DNA of 64,000 bases from Bacteroidales bacterium (GCA_029007825.1 JAQXIO010000002.1:28608-92607); one strand, 5' to 3'. Positions 10,305-19,438 are shown, counted from the stretch's first letter. Numbers and translations are program-made. Notes: a model not told the origin generated them from the sequence alone.

Positions 10305-10541
10305 ATGTCAGAAATTGCAGCAAGAGTGAAAGCGATCATCGTAGATAAGTTGAGCGTAAATGAATCAGAAGTAACGAACGAGGCAAGCTTCACTAATGAT
10401 TTGGGAGCAGACTCTCTTGATACCGTTGAGTTAATCATGGAATTTGAGAAAGAGTTTGGAATCTCAATCCCTGACGATCAAGCAGAGAAGATCTCTACTG
10501 TAGGAGATGCTATCTCTTATATCGAGAACAACGCTAAGTAA
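10305..10541 (+). CDS. acpP: acyl carrier protein
   Basis: Carries fatty acyl chains on a phosphopantetheine arm. The 78-residue acidic protein starts at the ATG at 10305 ([13 protein letters not shown]) and contains the attachment site [12 protein letters not shown], in which Ser is modified. An in-frame extension upstream would add an unrelated leader and is not used. fabF begins 21 bp after its stop, the standard acpP-fabF arrangement. Confidence 0.98.
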   Translation: MSEIAARVKAIIVDKLSVNESEVTNEASFTNDLGADSLDTVELIMEFEKEFGISIPDDQAEKISTVGDAISYIENNAK

Positions 10542-10562
10542 TTTCCCACTAACTAGTTTAGT

Positions 10563-11819
10563 ATGGAGTTGAAAAGAGTGGTGGTAACAGGCCTGGGAGC
10601 ACTTACTCCTCTTGGTAAAGATGTTGAGACAACTTGGCAGAATTTACTCAAAGGCGTTAGTGGTGCCGGTCCTATTACCCAATTCGACGCTGAAAAATTT
10701 AAAACGCGTTTTGCTTGCGAAATAAAAGATTTTGATCCTGTTGAACATTTTGACCGGAAGGAGTCCCGTAAATACGATCGATATACTCAGTTGGCAATCG
10801 TGGCTGCCCGGCAGGCCGTCAGTGATTCCGCCTTGGACTTGGAGAAAGAGGATAAAGATCGTATCGGTGTTATCTTTTCAGCCGGAATCGGAGGAATAAA
10901 AACCTTTGAGCAAGAAGTAGGAGGTTATTATCAACATCAGGATTTGGGTCCTAAATTCAATCCGTTCTTTATTCCGAAAATGATTGCTGATATTGCAAGC
11001 GGTCATATTTCTATGCTTTACGGCTTTAGAGGACCGAATTTTGCTACAGTTTCTGCATGTGCATCTTCTACGAATGCAATCGCAGATGCGTTTAATTATG
11101 TTCGGTTAGGAAAGGCTAATGTAATTGTAACGGGTGGGGCGGAAGCAGCGATTGCGGCTGCAGGCGTCGGAGGTTTTAATTCGATGAATGCCTTATCTAC
11201 CAGAAATGATTCTCCTGAAACTGCATCGCGTCCTTTTAGTAAAAGTCGCGACGGATTTGTGATGGGAGAAGGAGCAGCATGTCTTATTCTGGAGGAAAGA
11301 GAACATGCGTTGGCCCGTGGTGCAAAAATTTATGCGGAGATTGCCGGAACAGGATTATCTGCCGATGCATATCACCTTACAGCTTCTCATCCGGAAGGTT
11401 TGGGTGCTAAACTGGTAATGAGAAATGCATTGGAAGATGCAGAGATGAAGCCGGAAGATATTGATTATATCAATGTGCACGGTACGTCAACTCCGGTCGG
11501 TGATATTTCTGAGGTTAAGGCAATCAAGGATGTATTTGGCGAACATGCATACAATTTGAATATAAGTTCGACAAAATCGATGACTGGGCATCTTTTAGGT
11601 GCTGCCGGAGCTTTAGAAGCAATGGTTTCAATTTTGGCGGTTGATAACGGTATTATTCCGCCTACGATCAATTTTACGGAGGGAGATGAAGATCCCGAAA
11701 TAGATTATAGGTTGAATTTTACGTTTAATAAGCCTCAAAAAAGAGAAGTGCGGGCAGCATTATCCAATACATTTGGTTTTGGTGGCCATAATGCAAGTGT
11801 TATTGTGAAAAAGCATTGA
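10563..11819 (+). CDS. fabF: beta-ketoacyl-ACP synthase II
   Basis: Condenses malonyl-ACP with acyl-ACP during fatty acid elongation. The 418-residue thiolase-fold protein has the Cys-His-His triad: Cys in VSACASSTNAIADA, His in NVHGTSTPVGD and His in TGHLLGAAGALEA. The glycine-rich C-terminus (SNTFGFGGHNASV) is typical. Length and order are standard, between acpP and rnc. Confidence 0.98.
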   Translation: MELKRVVVTGLGALTPLGKDVETTWQNLLKGVSGAGPITQFDAEKFKTRFACEIKDFDPVEHFDRKESRKYDRYTQLAIVAARQAVSDSALDLEKEDKDRIGVIFSAGIGGIKTFEQEVGGYYQHQDLGPKFNPFFIPKMIADIASGHISMLYGFRGPNFATVSACASSTNAIADAFNYVRLGKANVIVTGGAEAAIAAAGVGGFNSMNALSTRNDSPETASRPFSKSRDGFVMGEGAACLILEEREHALARGAKIYAEIAGTGLSADAYHLTASHPEGLGAKLVMRNALEDAEMKPEDIDYINVHGTSTPVGDISEVKAIKDVFGEHAYNLNISSTKSMTGHLLGAAGALEAMVSILAVDNGIIPPTINFTEGDEDPEIDYRLNFTFNKPQKREVRAALSNTFGFGGHNASVIVKKH

Positions 11820-11823
11820 TTTT

Positions 11824-12672
11824 GTGAAATTATCCCTATATACGAAGGTCAGACTCTTTTTTCATAAAGAACAAGAGCCTTTCCTTCGTTTTCTTTATTC
11901 CCTCTTAGGTTTTTTCCCTTGTAATATTTCCCTTTATAGATTGGCTTTTCGCCATAGATCCAGCCCTTCTCAATCTGATGATGAGGACGACAGGCTGCGT
12001 ATCAACAATAACGAACGTCTTGAGTTTTTAGGTGACGCTGTGCTTGACGCTATAGTTGCTGATATCGTATATCAGTATTTTCCGGATCGCAAAGAGGGTT
12101 TTTTAACCAATACGCGTTCTAAAATCGTACAAAGAGAGATGATGAACAGAGTCGCTATCCAATTGAAAATTAATCGTTTTTTGTCTGTAATACCGAACGC
12201 TTCCGGACATAGTAACAATATTTACGGTAACGCTTTGGAAGCGCTTATCGGTGCGATTTATCTGGATAAAGGTTATGAGTGCTGTAAGCAGTTTGTAGAG
12301 AAAAAGATCATAAATTCTCATTTGGATTTATCCAGAATTGCCCGTAAGGAGATAAACTTCAAATCTGTCTTGATAGAATGGGGGCAGAAAAATAAAATAG
12401 CGGTAGCTTTTAATCTGGTTGAATCGATAATTAATGCCGAAAATAATTCCGTGTTTCAGACGGAAGCGATCGTTGGAGGGCGAGTGGCAGGAATAGGTAT
12501 CGGTACTACGAAAAAAGAGTCCCAGCAGAATGCTGCAAAAATTGCTGTTTCAAAGATTCGTAAAGATAAAGAATTCAAGGAATTTATCTCTATTCTGAGA
12601 ATGCAGCAAAAAGAAAAATTTTCCGAAGAAACATCTCCGGAAAATTTACCTGAATTATTAGAGGTAGTCTGA
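11824..12672 (+). CDS. rnc: ribonuclease III
   Basis: Cleaves double-stranded RNA in rRNA processing and small-RNA pathways. The 282-residue protein has the RNase III signature NERLEFLGDAVLDAIVADI, a second acidic site near EALIGAIYLDKGYE, and a C-terminal dsRNA-binding domain (about residues 178-250). It starts at a GTG 4 bp after the fabF stop. The N-terminal extension before the nuclease domain is typical of Bacteroidota. The last three codons and the TGA stop lie inside the left terminal repeat of the palindromic element at 12661-12837, so the extreme C-terminus appears to come from that insertion. Confidence 0.95.
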   Translation: MKLSLYTKVRLFFHKEQEPFLRFLYSLLGFFPCNISLYRLAFRHRSSPSQSDDEDDRLRINNNERLEFLGDAVLDAIVADIVYQYFPDRKEGFLTNTRSKIVQREMMNRVAIQLKINRFLSVIPNASGHSNNIYGNALEALIGAIYLDKGYECCKQFVEKKIINSHLDLSRIARKEINFKSVLIEWGQKNKIAVAFNLVESIINAENNSVFQTEAIVGGRVAGIGIGTTKKESQQNAAKIAVSKIRKDKEFKEFISILRMQQKEKFSEETSPENLPELLEVV

Positions 12673-12837
12673 ATTCCCCCCCAATAATTTTATATTATAT
12701 TTTCGCTCTGTTTTTGAGCTTCTTTTCGGTCTATTTCCTCGTTTTTATTCGTTCCATCTCGCTATGCTCCTTATAAAAACACGAAAATATCCTCGAAAAC
12801 AATTCTCAATAGTAGCGAGTAAAATTTAGACAACCTC
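12661..12837. repeat. MITE-like palindromic element, copy A
   Basis: The ends are imperfect inverted repeats: GAGGTAGTCTGAATT on the left and, reverse-complemented, GAGGTTGTCTAAATTTT on the right. Both are flanked by TTA (12658-12660 and 12838-12840), a possible 3 bp target duplication. The interior is itself a long imperfect palindrome. It is clearly related to the 180 bp element at 41844-42023: shared segments include GAAAATATCCTCGAA, ACAATTCTCAA and CTTCTTTTCGG/TTTCTTTTCGG. The central loop lies in the opposite orientation in the two copies. It sits between convergent rnc and pfkA and could also act as a bidirectional transcription stop. It has no coding capacity. Confidence 0.8.
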
Positions 12838-12863
12838 TTAGTGTCAGAATTCTTCTGTCAGAA

Positions 12864-13877
12864 CTAGTCACCAAAGGAGATTCCCATTTTATGACCTAAA
12901 CATACCAGTTCGTTATCCGGTTCCACTAATTTTAATTTTCCGGCAACTTTCTCCAAACTAATCGAAGATATTTCATTTCCTTTTACACATACCATTCTTC
13001 CGAATTTTCCGTAGTTAATCAGTTCCGTTGCGTAGCCGCCCAGGCGGGATGATAAAATCCGGTCGTAAGGAGAGGGGGAGCCTCCGCGTTGTATATAACC
13101 CAGTACGGTTTGGCGAGTCTCGATTCCAGTAGCCTTTTCAATTGATTTTGTGAAAAAAGATCCCGGATTCTCTTTATTTTCGGTTTTTACACCTTCGCCT
13201 ACGACAACAATGGAATAGGGCTTTCCTTTCTGGAACCGTTCGTGAATACGCTCATAAACGCGATCCAGATTGATTGGAAGTTCCGGTAAGAGGATAACAT
13301 CAGCGCCTCCGGCCATTCCTGCGTGTAAGGCAATCCATCCGGCGTGGTGTCCCATTACTTCAACCACCATGACTCGCCGGTGAGAGCCGGCAGTAGAATG
13401 GATGCGGTCGATTGCCTCTGTCGCGATGTTTACAGCGGTATCGAATCCGAATGTAATATCGGTTCCCCATACGTCATTATCGATGGTTTTGGGTATACCT
13501 ATAATGTTGATTCCGAGAGCTGATAATTTATAGGCGGTTTTTTGTGTCCCATTACCTCCGATGCATACCAGACAATCCAGCCCTAACTCTTTGTATCCTT
13601 CCAGAATTGTTTGTGTTTCTGCCGCGTTAGGAGAGGAGAGCATTTTTTTGAATTTCTTCTCTCTGGATGTTCCTAATACGGTTCCTCCTAAATTGAGAAT
13701 ACCAGAAAGGGAGCTTTCATCCAGTTGTTGAATTTCTCTGTTTAACAGACCAGAGAATCCTCCGTAAATTCCGAAAACTTCCATTCCATAATTTACGATT
13801 GCAGTTTTGCCCACTCCCCGTATAGTTGCATTTATACCCGGGCAATCTCCTCCTGATGATAAAATACCTATTTTCAT
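12864..13877 (-). CDS. pfkA: 6-phosphofructokinase
   Basis: Phosphorylates fructose 6-phosphate to the 1,6-bisphosphate in glycolysis. The 337-residue protein has the PFK fold with GILSSGGDCPGINATIRG, the catalytic TIDND (Asp133), the MGHHAGW segment and GYIQRGGSPSPYDR. Two specificity positions are mixed. Gly110 in GGNGT is ATP-type, and Lys130 in PKTIDND is the residue found in PPi-dependent enzymes. Asn109 replaces the usual Asp. Group III PFKs combine Gly and Lys in this way and can be ATP-dependent, so ATP use is likely but not proven. It is divergent from the GH3 gene, with a TACTTTTG element on the minus strand at 13905-13898. Confidence 0.93.
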   Translation of the reverse strand: MKIGILSSGGDCPGINATIRGVGKTAIVNYGMEVFGIYGGFSGLLNREIQQLDESSLSGILNLGGTVLGTSREKKFKKMLSSPNAAETQTILEGYKELGLDCLVCIGGNGTQKTAYKLSALGINIIGIPKTIDNDVWGTDITFGFDTAVNIATEAIDRIHSTAGSHRRVMVVEVMGHHAGWIALHAGMAGGADVILLPELPINLDRVYERIHERFQKGKPYSIVVVGEGVKTENKENPGSFFTKSIEKATGIETRQTVLGYIQRGGSPSPYDRILSSRLGGYATELINYGKFGRMVCVKGNEISSISLEKVAGKLKLVEPDNELVCLGHKMGISFGD

Positions 13878-13996
13878 AAATCAAATTTTATGTGCGACAA
13901 AAGTATGAAAAGGGCGCCGGAGTAAGAGGAAAATCGGAATAAAATATGTAAATACTCTAAAAAACTTTACCTTTGCCCGACAAATGAGGATTTTAT

Positions 13997-15505
13997 ATGG
14001 TATTGACGAAACTTGCATCTTATATCTTTGCTGATAGAATAAAAGAAATAGAAAGGTTCAAAGATAATGCTGAAATAATCCAGAAGAAACAGTTACAGAA
14101 ATTGCTTTCTACGGCAAAAAAGACAGAGTGGGGTAAAATGTACGGCTATGCTGACGGCCTTACGCCTCATGCTTATGCAGAGCGGGTTCCGGCACGTGGT
14201 TATGAACAGCTCAGACCCTATATCGATCGTCTTCTGGCCGGAGAGTCTAATCTGACATGGCCGGGAAGTTTCAATTGGTTTTCTCAGTCGTCTGGCACTA
14301 CCGATGATAAAAGTAAATTTATTCCGGTGAGTAATGATACTTTTAACAAAGTACATTACCGCGGTGGTGTGGATAGTGTGGCTATTTATCTTCATTTGAA
14401 CCCGGAAAGTGATTTTTTTTCAGGAAAAGGCCTTATTTTAGGCGGAACTCATAGCCCGTCAAAAGTAAATAATAAAGTTCATTGCGGAGATTTATCAGGT
14501 TTACTGATAGATAATGCGAATCCTCTTCTGAATCTGATCAGGGTTCCGGATAAAAAAGTCGTCTTGATGAATGATTGGGGAAAGAAACTGCAAAAGATAA
14601 TGGAGTTGACGGTTTCTGAAGACATTACAAATTTATCGGGAATCCCTTCCTGGTTTTTATTATTAGGGAAAAAAATATTACAATATACTGGTAAAAGCAA
14701 TTTGCTTGAGGTATGGCCGAATTTAGAGGTCTTTTTTCATGGCGGGATTAGCTTTGCTCCTTATCGTGAGCAATTTAAAGCTTTGCTCCCGAGCGATAAT
14801 ATGCATTATATAGAGACTTATAATGCATCTGAAGGTTTTTTTGCCGTACAGAATGATTTCTCTGACCCAGGAATGTTATTAATGATAGATTACGGAATTT
14901 ATTACGAATTTATTCCATTGGAAGAGGTTGATTGTGAATTTCCGAAGGCTGTTCCTTTATGGGAGGTAGAGTTAGGAAAGACGTATGCGATGGTGATTTC
15001 TACCAATAGCGGTTTATGGCGTTATATAATCGGAGATACCGTGCAATTTACATCGTTGAGTCCTCACAAAATTATATTAACCGGGAGAACGAAGCATTTT
15101 ATAAATATATGCGGAGAGGAATTGATGGTCGGAAATACAGACCGGGGAATTGAAATGGCATGTAATAAAACCGGAGCCAGAGTGAGGGAATATACGGTTG
15201 GCCCGGTGTTTATGACAGAGAAACAAAAAGCACGTCACCACTGGATAATTGAGTTTGAGAAGGCCCCTGATGATATGGAGCTCTTCAATGAGACGTTGGA
15301 TAAGGCTTTGCAATCGCTCAACTCCGATTATGAAGCGAAGCGAAAGAATGACATAACCTTCGACAGGTTGACAATTACCGTTGGGCGTGAAGGTTTGTTT
15401 TATGATTGGATGAAACAGAACGGCAAATTAGGCGGACAACATAAGGTGCCCCGTTTAAGTAATCAAACGAGATTTGTAGAAGAGCTCATGAAGCTGAATC
15501 AATAA
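13997..15505 (+). CDS. GH3 family acyl-acid amido synthetase-like protein
   Basis: This 502-residue protein belongs to the GH3 (auxin-responsive) family of adenylate-forming enzymes, which in plants conjugate small carboxylic acids to amino acids. Visible family features are the phosphate-binding loop FSQSSGTTDDKSKFIP (about residues 94-109), the central YNASEGFFAVQ motif and WRYIIGDTVQF near the hinge. The bacterial substrate is unknown. A TACCTTTG -7 element lies at 13968-13975, with no good -33. Its 3' end overlaps the convergent mnmA by 20 bp. Confidence 0.88.
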   Translation: MVLTKLASYIFADRIKEIERFKDNAEIIQKKQLQKLLSTAKKTEWGKMYGYADGLTPHAYAERVPARGYEQLRPYIDRLLAGESNLTWPGSFNWFSQSSGTTDDKSKFIPVSNDTFNKVHYRGGVDSVAIYLHLNPESDFFSGKGLILGGTHSPSKVNNKVHCGDLSGLLIDNANPLLNLIRVPDKKVVLMNDWGKKLQKIMELTVSEDITNLSGIPSWFLLLGKKILQYTGKSNLLEVWPNLEVFFHGGISFAPYREQFKALLPSDNMHYIETYNASEGFFAVQNDFSDPGMLLMIDYGIYYEFIPLEEVDCEFPKAVPLWEVELGKTYAMVISTNSGLWRYIIGDTVQFTSLSPHKIILTGRTKHFINICGEELMVGNTDRGIEMACNKTGARVREYTVGPVFMTEKQKARHHWIIEFEKAPDDMELFNETLDKALQSLNSDYEAKRKNDITFDRLTITVGREGLFYDWMKQNGKLGGQHKVPRLSNQTRFVEELMKLNQ

Positions 15506-16571
15506 TTCCTCCCCCGACAACCATATCGTTATCATAGAAAGCGGCTGATTGACCGGGTGCAACCATTTCGAGCGGCTCCAGAAATTTAATGTACAGGTAA
15601 TTTTTATCTATTTGCTTTACAATAGAGGGGGTGGCTTGTTTCCTGTAACGTATTTTACAAATTACTATGTGTTTGAAATCAAAATATTCTGGAGCGCAAA
15701 GCTGGTAGTCTTTTACAATCATCTCTTGTTTGTAAAGACTTTTCAGTTCAGATAAAACAATCAGATTCTCTTCTTTTCGTATTTCTTTTACATACATTGC
15801 TTGTTGCAGATTAAGGCCTAAACCTCTGCGTTGTCCTACTGTATAGTATGGATATCCCTGATGTTTTCCCAGAATAGTTCCTTTTTCATCTATAAAAAAG
15901 CCTGGGGATAATACTGATGGATCTGCGTATTTGCGTAAGAACGGACGATAATCCTCAGGGCAAAAACAAACTCCGATGCTATCTTTTTTTTGAGCTATTT
16001 TATAAAAGCCTTTTTTTTGAGCTGTTTCGCGGATTTCTTTTTTTAACAGGGTTCCTAAGGGCAGAAGCATTCTGTTTCGTATCTCTTTTGATATTCCCCA
16101 TAGAAAGAATGATTGATCTTTATCGGGATCCGATCCTTTGGCAATCAATAAATGGTTATTGTAATGAATTATTCTGGCATAGTGCCCGGTCGCTATTTTT
16201 TTTATGCCGTTTTCATCTGCTATTTTCATTAATAAAGGCCATTTTATGAAATTATTGCAGAGCATGCAAGGTACAGGAGTTCTTCCGTCTATATATTCGC
16301 GGATAAAATAGCGAATGATTTCTTTTTCAAAAAGAGTCCGGGCGTCGTAAATGATATGTTTAATTCCCAGTTTTGATGCGACTTCCGCCGCATCATTGGC
16401 AGAAGATAAGTCTCCTTCTTCTTTTTCGAAAAAACGAAATGTAACTCCTGTTACATCATAGCCCGATTCCTTTAGTAGTATGGCAGCAACAGAACTATCC
16501 GTTCCGCCGCTCATGCCCAGTAATACCTTTTCAGATGAAGGTACAGGTGCTAAAGACTGTAGTAAATGCAT
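15486..16571 (-). CDS. mnmA: tRNA-specific 2-thiouridylase
   Basis: Installs the 2-thio group on U34 of Glu/Lys/Gln tRNAs. The 361-residue protein has the PP-loop GMSGGTDSSVAAILL, the catalytic Cys102 in PVPCMLCNNFIKW and the persulfide-forming Cys202 in IGVCFCPEDYRPFL, plus the TVGQRRGLG segment. PP-loop Thr replaces the commoner Val, a conservative change. Bacteroidota often carry two MnmA paralogs, and I cannot say which this is. It overlaps the upstream SDR gene by 22 bp and the convergent GH3 gene by 20 bp. Confidence 0.93.
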   Translation of the reverse strand: MHLLQSLAPVPSSEKVLLGMSGGTDSSVAAILLKESGYDVTGVTFRFFEKEEGDLSSANDAAEVASKLGIKHIIYDARTLFEKEIIRYFIREYIDGRTPVPCMLCNNFIKWPLLMKIADENGIKKIATGHYARIIHYNNHLLIAKGSDPDKDQSFFLWGISKEIRNRMLLPLGTLLKKEIRETAQKKGFYKIAQKKDSIGVCFCPEDYRPFLRKYADPSVLSPGFFIDEKGTILGKHQGYPYYTVGQRRGLGLNLQQAMYVKEIRKEENLIVLSELKSLYKQEMIVKDYQLCAPEYFDFKHIVICKIRYRKQATPSIVKQIDKNYLYIKFLEPLEMVAPGQSAAFYDNDMVVGGGIIDSAS

Positions 16572-17356
16572 AGCATAAACTGATAGATGCGATCCGGAAT
16601 AATAGCCTTGGCACCAGCAAAGGCTATTTGTAGAAAGCCTCCTACTTTATAGCGGAAACGGGGATGTTTTTTTTCTATAATACGGTATAGTGCTTTTGCC
16701 AGTTGAATCGGATTCCCGCCGTTTCGTTCTTCTTTTTCTATGATTTTAAGGGTACGGTTAAAAGTTTTTCCGTAAAATTCCGATTGGCTCGTGAGGAATG
16801 AAATTTTTCTGTGATCAGTAAATCCGGTAGAAAAATCGCCCGGCTCAACCAAACAGACTTTTATGCCGAAAGGCCGTAATTCGAGGCTTAGCGTCTCGCT
16901 GTAACCTTCTATTGCGAATTTTGATGCTGAATAAAAGCCTTGAAAGGGAATACCTAATACGCCGCCGATGGAACTGATATTGATGATTTTTCCCTTACCG
17001 ACTGCCCGCATAGTCGGTATAACACTGTTGCAAACATTGACAGTTCCTATGAAATTAGTATCCATCTGGATTTTTATCTCTTCAGGAGTTGCCAGTTCCA
17101 AAGCTCCGCAAATTCCCATTCCCGCATTATTGATTACTACATCGATGCGATCTTGTTCAGATAAAAGGATTGATATCGCTGCATCTACAGAGGTTCTGTC
17201 TGTTACGTCCATTTTCAGCATGCGGACATTATTGTTGAAGCTTTCTTTGGGATTGCGGCTTGTTCCGTAGACAATATATCCTTTTTCTGAGAGGAAATTA
17301 GCTGTTACCAGCCCGAATCCGGAAGAGGCACCGGTAATTAGGATAACTTTTTTCAT
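16550..17356 (-). CDS. short-chain dehydrogenase/reductase
   Basis: A classical NAD(P)-dependent SDR of 268 residues with unknown substrate. It shows the cofactor motif TGASSGFG near residue 8, NNAG near residue 85, and the catalytic YSASK with an upstream ISSIGG serine. I start it at the ATG at 17356, giving MKKVILITGASSGFG; the longer frame adds a leader with no homology signal. A TATCTTTG -7 element lies on the minus strand at 17368-17361, only about 4 bp from the ATG, so the transcript would be almost leaderless. Its end overlaps mnmA, so the two are probably co-transcribed. Confidence 0.9.
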   Translation of the reverse strand: MKKVILITGASSGFGLVTANFLSEKGYIVYGTSRNPKESFNNNVRMLKMDVTDRTSVDAAISILLSEQDRIDVVINNAGMGICGALELATPEEIKIQMDTNFIGTVNVCNSVIPTMRAVGKGKIINISSIGGVLGIPFQGFYSASKFAIEGYSETLSLELRPFGIKVCLVEPGDFSTGFTDHRKISFLTSQSEFYGKTFNRTLKIIEKEERNGGNPIQLAKALYRIIEKKHPRFRYKVGGFLQIAFAGAKAIIPDRIYQFMLCIYYSL

Positions 17357-17492
17357 ACGGCAAAGATAAAAATAATTCTGAAGAGATTGCATTACGAGCG
17401 GGTAGGGTGGGGTATCGATATATATTCTTTGGGTAGGGTAAATAATGGAATAAAAACAGAATATCGGACTTTGTCAGGAACTTTATTCTGTA

Positions 17493-17524
17493 TTTGGGAA
17501 TAAGCGGTTATTTGCATATTTTTG
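17493..17524 (+). promoter_or_regulatory. cysS promoter (Bacteroides-type)
   Basis: TTTG at 17493-17496 is followed, after exactly 20 bp, by TATTTTTG at 17517-17524. This matches the Bacteroides primary sigma consensus (TTTG, about 19-21 bp, TAnnTTTG). Transcription would begin about 17530, leaving a leader of under 20 nt before the cysS ATG at 17547. Confidence 0.75.
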
Positions 17525-17546
17525 TTCTTCAAAAACGATTGGAATA

Positions 17547-19022
17547 ATGGAACATTCTTTGAAAATTTATAATACGCTTTCCAGAAAGAAAGAAGTGTTT
17601 GTGCCTCTTCATTCCCCTCATGTCGGAATGTATGTTTGTGGTCCTACGGTATATGGAGATGCTCATCTGGGACACGCACGTCCGGCTATTACGTTCGACC
17701 TTTTGTTCCGTTACCTTACATTCCTGGGATATAAAGTACGATATGTCCGTAATATTACGGATGTGGGACACCTCGAGAATGATGCTGATGAGGGTGAAGA
17801 TAAAATAGCCAAAAAGGCTCGTTTGGAACAGTTGGAACCAATGGAGGTCGTTCAGTATTATTTGAACCGATATCACAAGGCTATGGAAGCGTTGAATGTG
17901 CTTCCTCCAAGCATTGAACCACATGCTTCTGGACATATTATAGAGCAGATAGAACTGGTAAAGGCAATTCTGGAAAACGGATGGGCCTATGAAAGTGAGG
18001 GTTCGGTGTATTTTGATGTAGAGAAATATAATAAAGAATATCATTACGGAAAGCTTTCGGGTCGTAATATTGAGGATTTACTAAATACGACACGTGATCT
18101 GGACGGTCAGTCGGAAAAGCGTAACAGTATGGATTTTGCACTCTGGAAAAAGGCATCGCCCGAACATATTATGCGTTGGCCTTCTCCCTGGAGCGAAGGT
18201 TTTCCCGGCTGGCATCTTGAATGTACGGCGATGAGCAAGAAGTACCTTGGGGAAGAATTTGATATTCATGGAGGCGGAATGGATTTGATATTTCCTCATC
18301 ATGAGTGTGAGATTGCGCAATCTTGTGCTTCACAGGGAAAAGATTCGGTCCGTTACTGGATGCATAATAATATGATTACGATCAATGGGCAGAAGATGGG
18401 TAAATCTTTGGGTAATTTTATTACACTGGACCAGTTTTTCAAAGGCGATCATCCGATGCTTACGCAAGCTTATTCTCCTATGACGATCCGTTTCTTTATC
18501 CTTCAGGCTCATTATCGTAGTACGGTGGACTTTAGTAACGAGGCATTACAGGCTTCTGAAAAAGGTTTGGAGAGGTTGATGGACGGGTATCAAAGCCTCT
18601 TAAAGATTCAGCCTTCGGCATCTTCGTCTGTCGATGTATCGGGATTGCGTGAAGATTGTCTGAATGCGATGAGTGACGATTTGAACAGTCCGATTGTCAT
18701 TTCCCATCTTTTTGATGCGACGCGTATCATTAATACCGTAGCTTCTGGGGCTGCTACGCTTTCGGAGGCCGATTTGAAAGAGTTGAAGGATGTATTTTCC
18801 CTTTTCTTATTCGATATTCTGGGGTTGCAGTCTTCTTCGACGGCAAGCACAGAAAGCGACGAGGCATACAGAAAGGCGGTGGATTTACTTCTTTCTATGC
18901 GAATGGAAGCAAAAAAACGAAAAGACTGGGGGACATCCGATCAGATCAGGGATCAGTTGACGGCATTCGGATTTGAAATAAAGGATACGAAAGATGGATT
19001 CTCGTGGAAATTAAATAAATAG
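17547..19022 (+). CDS. cysS: cysteinyl-tRNA synthetase
   Basis: Charges tRNA-Cys. The 491-residue class I synthetase has the zinc-ligand Cys in [18 protein letters not shown] (with the HIGH-equivalent LGHA), further zinc ligands in [10 protein letters not shown] and HHECEIAQS, and the KMSKS loop as KMGKSLGN. Length and domain order are normal. The thioesterase gene starts 4 bp downstream. Confidence 0.98.
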   Translation: MEHSLKIYNTLSRKKEVFVPLHSPHVGMYVCGPTVYGDAHLGHARPAITFDLLFRYLTFLGYKVRYVRNITDVGHLENDADEGEDKIAKKARLEQLEPMEVVQYYLNRYHKAMEALNVLPPSIEPHASGHIIEQIELVKAILENGWAYESEGSVYFDVEKYNKEYHYGKLSGRNIEDLLNTTRDLDGQSEKRNSMDFALWKKASPEHIMRWPSPWSEGFPGWHLECTAMSKKYLGEEFDIHGGGMDLIFPHHECEIAQSCASQGKDSVRYWMHNNMITINGQKMGKSLGNFITLDQFFKGDHPMLTQAYSPMTIRFFILQAHYRSTVDFSNEALQASEKGLERLMDGYQSLLKIQPSASSSVDVSGLREDCLNAMSDDLNSPIVISHLFDATRIINTVASGAATLSEADLKELKDVFSLFLFDILGLQSSSTASTESDEAYRKAVDLLLSMRMEAKKRKDWGTSDQIRDQLTAFGFEIKDTKDGFSWKLNK

Positions 19023-19025
19023 ATT

Positions 19026-19436
19026 ATGGATATAAGAGAATTTCTGAAAAAAGATCAGTTTGCAGCTTCTAATGGTATCGAGCTGGTAGATGTGCGTAAG
19101 GGGTATGCCCGTGCAAAACTGGTAGTTGAAGAGCGTCATTTGAATGCAGGAGGAATTGTTCAGGGCGGAGCTCTTTTTACGTTGGCAGATCTTTGCTTTG
19201 CCGCTGCGGTTAATTCTCATGGAGCCTTAACGGTTTCGCTTCAATCGAATATTTATTATTTCCGTTCCGAAACGGTAGGGGCTACTCTTTATGCCGAAAG
19301 CCGGGAGTTGGATCTGCATAATAAAGTTTGTACTTATCAGATAGATATAACGAATGATGATGGTCAGTTGATCGCTTCATTTACGGCGACAGGGTTTCGG
19401 AAAACGGTACCGCTTCCTTTTGAACCGGTAGAATAA
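19026..19436 (+). CDS. PaaI-type hotdog-fold thioesterase
   Basis: This 136-residue protein has the hotdog fold of the PaaI/YbgC-like acyl-CoA thioesterases. Visible features are the segment HLNAGGIVQGGALFTLADL, with the Asn-Gly-Gly/Asp arrangement used in catalysis, and a C-terminal strand ending FTATGFRKT. The natural substrate is unknown. It is almost fused to cysS, so it is likely co-transcribed, and is followed by a strong terminator. Confidence 0.85.
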   Translation: MDIREFLKKDQFAASNGIELVDVRKGYARAKLVVEERHLNAGGIVQGGALFTLADLCFAAAVNSHGALTVSLQSNIYYFRSETVGATLYAESRELDLHNKVCTYQIDITNDDGQLIASFTATGFRKTVPLPFEPVE

Positions 19437-19438
19437 TA

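Noticed and set aside
12676..12682. C7 run just after the rnc stop as a phase-variable tract
   Set aside because: It lies outside coding sequence, inside the palindromic element, and would not alter any frame.
17529..18044. 171-codon minus-strand frame across the start of cysS
   Set aside because: It covers the cysS promoter and the HIGH-motif region on the opposite strand, and its translation has no recognisable domain.
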